From positions 1 through 54,202 of the forward strand of contig NZ_LASA01000055.1 of assembly GCF_001562015.1 (NCBI RefSeq): a stretch of 54,202 bases of DNA. The letters run 5' to 3'. This DNA comes from Endozoicomonas arenosclerae. Lineage in GTDB: Bacteria > Pseudomonadota > Gammaproteobacteria > Pseudomonadales > Endozoicomonadaceae. The number at the start of each line of letters is the position of its first letter. Within the stretch, counting starts at the first letter, position 1. Under the pieces are notes generated by a model. It was not told the origin of the DNA, searched no databases, and saw only the letters and a list, made by a program, of their open reading frames with translations. Position numbers and translations under genes: made by a program. Below are positions 50,158-54,202 of the stretch, piece after piece.

Positions 50158-51963
50158 ATGAGCCACGACATCATCAAGCAGTTAGCCAGGAAAAAATCAT
50201 TAGCCAATAAAGGGCCGGCTGGAAAAAGCTGGTTTTCAGATTACTGGCTGACTGTCGGGCAAATACTGGTCTGGCAGAAACTGACCGATGAAGAATGGCT
50301 TGAAGAATCCCTGCAATTCGATCCGACCCTTTCACTGACATCCAAAGACAGTGTTGCACAATACCTGATCAGGTTAGGCCGTGAAGCTCCAGAGCACAGT
50401 CGGGACGCCTTTAAAAAAGCTGAATCATTTATTCATTCCATCCCTGAATCCAGCTTCGCTGAGATGTTTTCCATTCTCAAAGTAGCCTGGCAACAAAAAC
50501 TTATTGAACCCGAAAAAGTTGTTCCCTCGTTACTGGACGTTCTGGCAGGATGCCAGATGCAACCTTTGCCTATAACGGATAGTTTTGCGGAACTTCTGGC
50601 TGGTCTGGCTGACATTAAGGAAGAAGATGAAATCTACTGCCCATTTGAAGCATCCACCTCATTGATGCTGAAAGCGGCAAAGCAACCAGGCCAACGCTTT
50701 TTTGAAACAGATTCAAACTCTCCTCTGGCTGCCATATGTAACGTATTACTGGATACCCCTGCAGAGCTGACTTACAACAATCCCTTGAATACACCAGAGT
50801 GGACTGAGCCTGGGAAGCTAAAGCTTTTTGATATCAGCATTGCTTTGCTGCCCATTGAACAACAGCTGGATTCTGACAGAGTCACTGACCTTTATGACAG
50901 GTACCCTGAGAGCTGTTTCAATCAGGAGATTCTGGCCCTGTTTCATACCCTTGCACAAACCAGAAAACGGGCCGTTATACTGATTTCCCAGGCATTTCTG
51001 CAAAAAAGCACCCAGAAAGAACAGTCTTTCAAACAGAAACTTTTACAAAACCAACATTTAAAGACCGTGATTGCACTGCCTTCTGACCTCCCAGTGGCAG
51101 GAAAGTCGTCATCTGCGCTTTTAGTTTTTGATCAGCAACAGTCTTTTGACTCAGTGACAATGATTGATGCCAATCATGACTTTTTTAAATCCCGGGCATT
51201 ACCTCCGGCAAAAGGAACACGCCTGAGAAATATCAACACCCTGGTTGAACAAAGTGAAAGTTTCTCAAATGATCGGTTTGCCCGACAGGTATCTTACGAG
51301 GACATTACTTCAAACCACTACAACCTTCAGGTGTCCCGCTACGTTCTCCCTCATCATCAATTGAAACTGAACGAACTGATAGGTCAGCTGAAAACCACTC
51401 CATTATCACAACTCACGGAACTGATTCGTGGACAAGCCATCCGACACCAGGACTCAATGAGTGGGGAGTCGTTTATTGAAGTTCTGCCCGGTGATATCAA
51501 TGAAGCCGGAGAGATAGAAAACCCTGAAAAAAGTATCCGAACAGAAGATCAACTCAAGCGAGCCAGACAACAACTGCTGAAGCCAGGGGATATTCTACTG
51601 GTCGTGAAAGGACAGGTAGGTAAGGTCGGTATAGTGCCTCCTCTATGCGGTCATAACTGGGTGGCAAGCCAGGCTTTTATCATTGTTCGGCTGATGTCAG
51701 ATAAAGGCATTCAAGATCCTGTTGTCTTATTCAGATACCTCTCTTCTCCTCTCGGAAAAGCCTTGATTAACCGGATTAAAACGGGAGGAAAAGTACCTCT
51801 TTTACACACTGAAGATATCCATAACCTTCCAGTGCCAGCAATTAATGAGCAGGACCAGCAACAGGCAATCGCTTCTCATAATGATATCAAGCAGGCCTAT
51901 GCAGAAATTCGATTCCTCAGAGATAAGGCAGTCAATATTAATAAACAACTCTGGTCAGTCTAA
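50158..51963 (+). CDS. Degenerate N6-DNA-methylase-like protein fused to HsdS-like domain
   Basis: A 601-aa protein laid out like a type I modification subunit fused to a single target-recognition domain. The methylase-like part (~120-330) keeps the fold order, but motif I, normally a Gly-rich DPACGSG-type loop, reads CPFEASTS (161-168), and the NPPF/Y catalytic motif position reads ALLPIE (229-234). It therefore probably cannot methylate. Residues ~390-600 (LTELIRGQAIRHQ; QLLKPGDILLVVKGQVGKVG; KTGGKVPLLHTEDIHNLPVP) match the usual HsdS TRD layout. AAGGAGG precedes the ATG. No HsdR or other restriction gene is in view. It may be a sequence-specific DNA-binding or nucleoid protein. Confidence 0.7.
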   Translation: MSHDIIKQLARKKSLANKGPAGKSWFSDYWLTVGQILVWQKLTDEEWLEESLQFDPTLSLTSKDSVAQYLIRLGREAPEHSRDAFKKAESFIHSIPESSFAEMFSILKVAWQQKLIEPEKVVPSLLDVLAGCQMQPLPITDSFAELLAGLADIKEEDEIYCPFEASTSLMLKAAKQPGQRFFETDSNSPLAAICNVLLDTPAELTYNNPLNTPEWTEPGKLKLFDISIALLPIEQQLDSDRVTDLYDRYPESCFNQEILALFHTLAQTRKRAVILISQAFLQKSTQKEQSFKQKLLQNQHLKTVIALPSDLPVAGKSSSALLVFDQQQSFDSVTMIDANHDFFKSRALPPAKGTRLRNINTLVEQSESFSNDRFARQVSYEDITSNHYNLQVSRYVLPHHQLKLNELIGQLKTTPLSQLTELIRGQAIRHQDSMSGESFIEVLPGDINEAGEIENPEKSIRTEDQLKRARQQLLKPGDILLVVKGQVGKVGIVPPLCGHNWVASQAFIIVRLMSDKGIQDPVVLFRYLSSPLGKALINRIKTGGKVPLLHTEDIHNLPVPAINEQDQQQAIASHNDIKQAYAEIRFLRDKAVNINKQLWSV

Positions 51964-51984
51964 AAAAGTTTCAATGATTGAAAC
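51962..51984 (-). terminator. Intrinsic terminator of the ceramidase remnant
   Basis: On the minus strand GTTTCAATCATTGAAAC followed by TTTTTT: a seven-base stem with U-tract. It overlaps the stop codons of both convergent genes. Confidence 0.7.
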
Positions 51985-53710
51985 AGGAGTGATTCAGTCG
52001 GCTGCCAGAACTGGAATAATTAATAGACTGGAGTTGAAAGTGATTATCGCAATCAAAAGAATAAGTGAATTCCCTCGATATTGATTCGTAATACTTTTTA
52101 ACGCAATCTTTATTTTTGCAGGAAGAGTTATAAGTCCCTCTTAGCAGAATTCTGTAAGTTCCAGGCAGGTCATAGATGTCAGGAGTCCACTCTACAGTAG
52201 CTTTGCTGTAACTCCAGCGAAACTGCGTTGTCCAGTCATCGTCAGTGGCCACCGTTTTCCAGATCCCTGTCCACTGGTTTCTCATCTGAACATAAACAAA
52301 ACTGTCCAGGCCCATACCTGATCTTGGATGTGAAGCATAAAACCTCACCTTCGCCGTCTGCCCTGAGTGAATTTCTTCAGGAACATCCTCAAGGATTCTA
52401 CCAAAAGGCAAATTATCTCTCTCTACAATATCCGGAACGTGAACATCATCGTATAAATAACTGAGATCAACAGGGCTGATCTCTTCATCAGGGGGCGGTT
52501 CTGAACCCTCGAGCTGTCCCGATAATCTGGAAAATATCTGCAACATGGCACTTAACTCCCAGCGTCCATATAAGGTTGATGCGCCTTCATAATGTTGCTT
52601 GTCGAACTCTTCTGCAGTGGTCAGATAACTGGCGTAATCATTGGAGTAACCTGCAATCACTATATAACGGGGAAAGATTCCTGAAAGTTGCGCCAGTTTC
52701 GTTCGAAGCCTCCTCCCAGCCATAACAGTGGGCTCAACGGGAAGTGCTGCAATCTGGAAGTTACCGATCCGGGCCAGTAGCAATGGCAATACTGCCGGAA
52801 CCCATGGCTGATTAATCACTTCTCGATGCATGTTTCCGGATGGCAACCAGTCATTCAGGTAGTGGTAATTTTTCTCTCTTCCCAAAGACAGCATGACCGG
52901 CTTGGGTTTCTGGCAATCCAGATCATCAGCTGAGGGGGCAGTCAGAAACTTATTCACAACCCTTACTAACCACCTCTCACTGTTTCTTCCCTCATAGGCC
53001 CCTAACAGCATTCGCATCAAAAAAGGTGGTCGACCATCTTCCGTACCCGCTGCAAATCCATACCCCATGGCAGGAGGGCAGGTTCGCACGCTATCTTTCA
53101 TCCCGGTATATTCCGGTGAAACCTCATAGTTGGAAAAATCTACCCATTTCTGTGCTGATACAATATCGCCATAGACTCTTTTTCCCACACTGGTAAAAAG
53201 CTTCAGAGCTTTGTGAAACTGCCTTCGACCAATCTCCCTGGCATTTTCATCTGGAGTCTTACCCGGCCCGGTTCCATCAAGGTTCAGATTGGGTGTCATG
53301 TCTCCTGCATTGCTTTGCGGAAAAGCAGCAACGAATGAATCTACACCCCAGGTGTATTTTGCATATCGCTCAAATGCCCAGCTGGCATAACCTTTGTTAT
53401 CACTGCTCAGAAGGTGATTGCTGCTCGGAAGAGAAACCGCATGTGTCGCAAACCAGGTAATAGCGCCCAATGGTTTACCATTACGGACAAACCTGAGCTG
53501 TTGAATATGTCGATCTATAGAGTTGCGCTTATTAGCATCAATATTATTTTCATACGCAGGAAGAGAACGATTGCGACTGGCATTCCCAAGCAGCCCTGTC
53601 TTCATCCAGACCTCAGAGGGAGCTAAATCTTCATGGGCTTTCTCAATGGCTGAAACAATACCGGAAACCATTTTCTCAAGGCTCTTAATGGATTCCGGGG
53701 AGTTATCCAA
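51971..53710 (-). pseudogene. Neutral ceramidase, 5'-truncated by an IS
   Basis: A 579-codon remnant of a neutral/alkaline ceramidase, which splits ceramide into sphingosine and fatty acid. Matching blocks: ITWFATHAVSLPSSNHLLSS-DNKGYAS (zinc-ligand H90), NAGDMTPN, ARIGNFQIAALPVEPTVMAG, IAGYSNDYASY and the C-terminal beta domain with YRILLRGTY. The family's first ~170 residues, including the signal peptide and first zinc histidine, are missing. The frame now begins at a TTG that overlaps the transposase stop. The nucleophile in the GDVSPN motif is Ser; here GDMTPN has Thr (T139). Both changes indicate loss of function. Confidence 0.85.
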
Positions 53711-54202
53711 ACAACACTCCCAGAAGACCGGTTAGAGCTGCTTTCCCGCGCTTCTTGATATTGTGCAGGCACTCGAAGAAACCCAAATACAGCGGTAACT
53801 TCTCTTGTGATATACCCCGATGAGGACGCAACCAGGAACGCAACAGCGACCAGAACCCCTCCATTGTATTCACATGAATCTCATGAAAACCGTCGCCGTC
53901 CTCATCTCGTGCATATTCACCGGCTCCATGGCAGACAGATTTATGGCCATAACCCCATTCTGCCAGTTCGTTGTAAATCGAGTATTCATCCGTGTACACC
54001 AGAGTGCCTGGCTCTATAGTAGCTCTGATCAGTGGCTTGATGGTTGCCCGTTTAACATTGGCAAGCATACGGATCACTACCTGGCCACCTCGCTGAATCA
54101 TACCAAAGATGGGTGGTTTCTCTTTTTCCAAGGTTCCTCGGCCACGAGCAGCTCTCAGTCTGTTTCTTCGTCCTTTTCGACGTTTTTTTTCACAGCCTCT
54201 GG
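53703..54202 (-). mobile_element. IS1595 (ISXO2-like) transposase, partial
   Basis: The reverse strand is open from the window edge to a TAA at 53703 and encodes the C-terminal two thirds of an ISXO2-like DDE/N transposase: RGTLEKEKPPIFGMIQRGG, then TLVYTDEYSIYNEL (catalytic Asp), HEIHVNTMEGFWSLLRSW (Asn/Glu region) and LPLYLGFFECLHN. Its end abuts or overlaps the interrupted ceramidase at about 53700, placing the insertion boundary there. The other IS end is outside the window, so no target duplication can be checked. Confidence 0.88.

Noticed and set aside
1-54202. CRISPR arrays, tRNA or rRNA genes, prophage
   Set aside because: No regularly spaced repeats, tRNA-like cloverleafs, rRNA segments or phage structural genes were noticed on reading the window.

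Overview
This window is dominated by an almost complete flagellar locus of the lateral (Laf / Flag-2) type from a Gram-negative gammaproteobacterium. The gene orders match lateral clusters known from Vibrio, Aeromonas and E. coli Flag-2: motY-lafK-fliEFGHIJ; flgBCDEFGHIJKL with flgMN; flagellin-fliD-fliS-fliT-fliK-fliL-fliA-motA-motB. An FlgP-independent H+-type MotA/MotB pair, MotY, a sigma54 activator and FlgH/FlgI outer rings all indicate a gammaproteobacterium. The truncated ceramidase and the style of the accessory genes suggest a marine, possibly animal-associated genus such as Endozoicomonas. That genus call is inference; no database search was run.

Layout: (1) 1-3.3 kb, an IS200/IS605 transposase cut by the window edge, then an unrecognised 401-aa protein and a tandemly duplicated pair of unrecognised ~283-aa proteins. 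(2) 3.3-7.6 kb, a GNAT acetyltransferase, a small helical protein behind a 163-bp imperfect palindrome, a PhyH-type dioxygenase, an AmpD-like amidase, a repeat protein and a PhnA-type zinc-ribbon protein. (3) 7.6-19.5 kb, motY, lafK and fliEFGHIJ, followed directly by a 1269-aa protein with PI4-kinase-like motifs. (4) 19.5-30.3 kb on the minus strand, flgBCDEFGHIJKL and flgMN. (5) 30.3-31.7 kb, flgA (divergent from flgB), an orphan VapB-like antitoxin and a REP-like palindrome. (6) 31.7-39.4 kb on the minus strand, flagellin to motB. (7) 39.6-49.6 kb, fliQR-flhB, a haem-binding diguanylate cyclase, a Maf-type flagellin glycosyltransferase with a small partner, flhA and fliMNOP. (8) 49.7-54.2 kb, two membrane microproteins, a protein resembling a degenerate DNA methylase fused to a specificity domain, and a ceramidase pseudogene truncated by an IS1595-type transposase.

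How it works together: LafK with sigma54 probably drives the hook-basal-body operons (a sigma54 site precedes flgB). FlgM/FliA then gate late genes; sigma28-like sites lie before motY, flgK and flgM. FliHIJ, FlhAB and FliOPQR form the export gate, FliMNG the switch, MotAB/MotY the stator and T-ring, and Maf probably glycosylates flagellin. No chemotaxis genes, flhF/flhG or flrA/flrB are present here, consistent with a secondary flagellar system.

The strongest candidate for something undescribed is the 1269-aa protein at 15698-19507. It sits in the fliEFGHIJ operon and carries two related halves: one keeps a nucleotide-lysine motif, the other keeps the catalytic and metal motifs.
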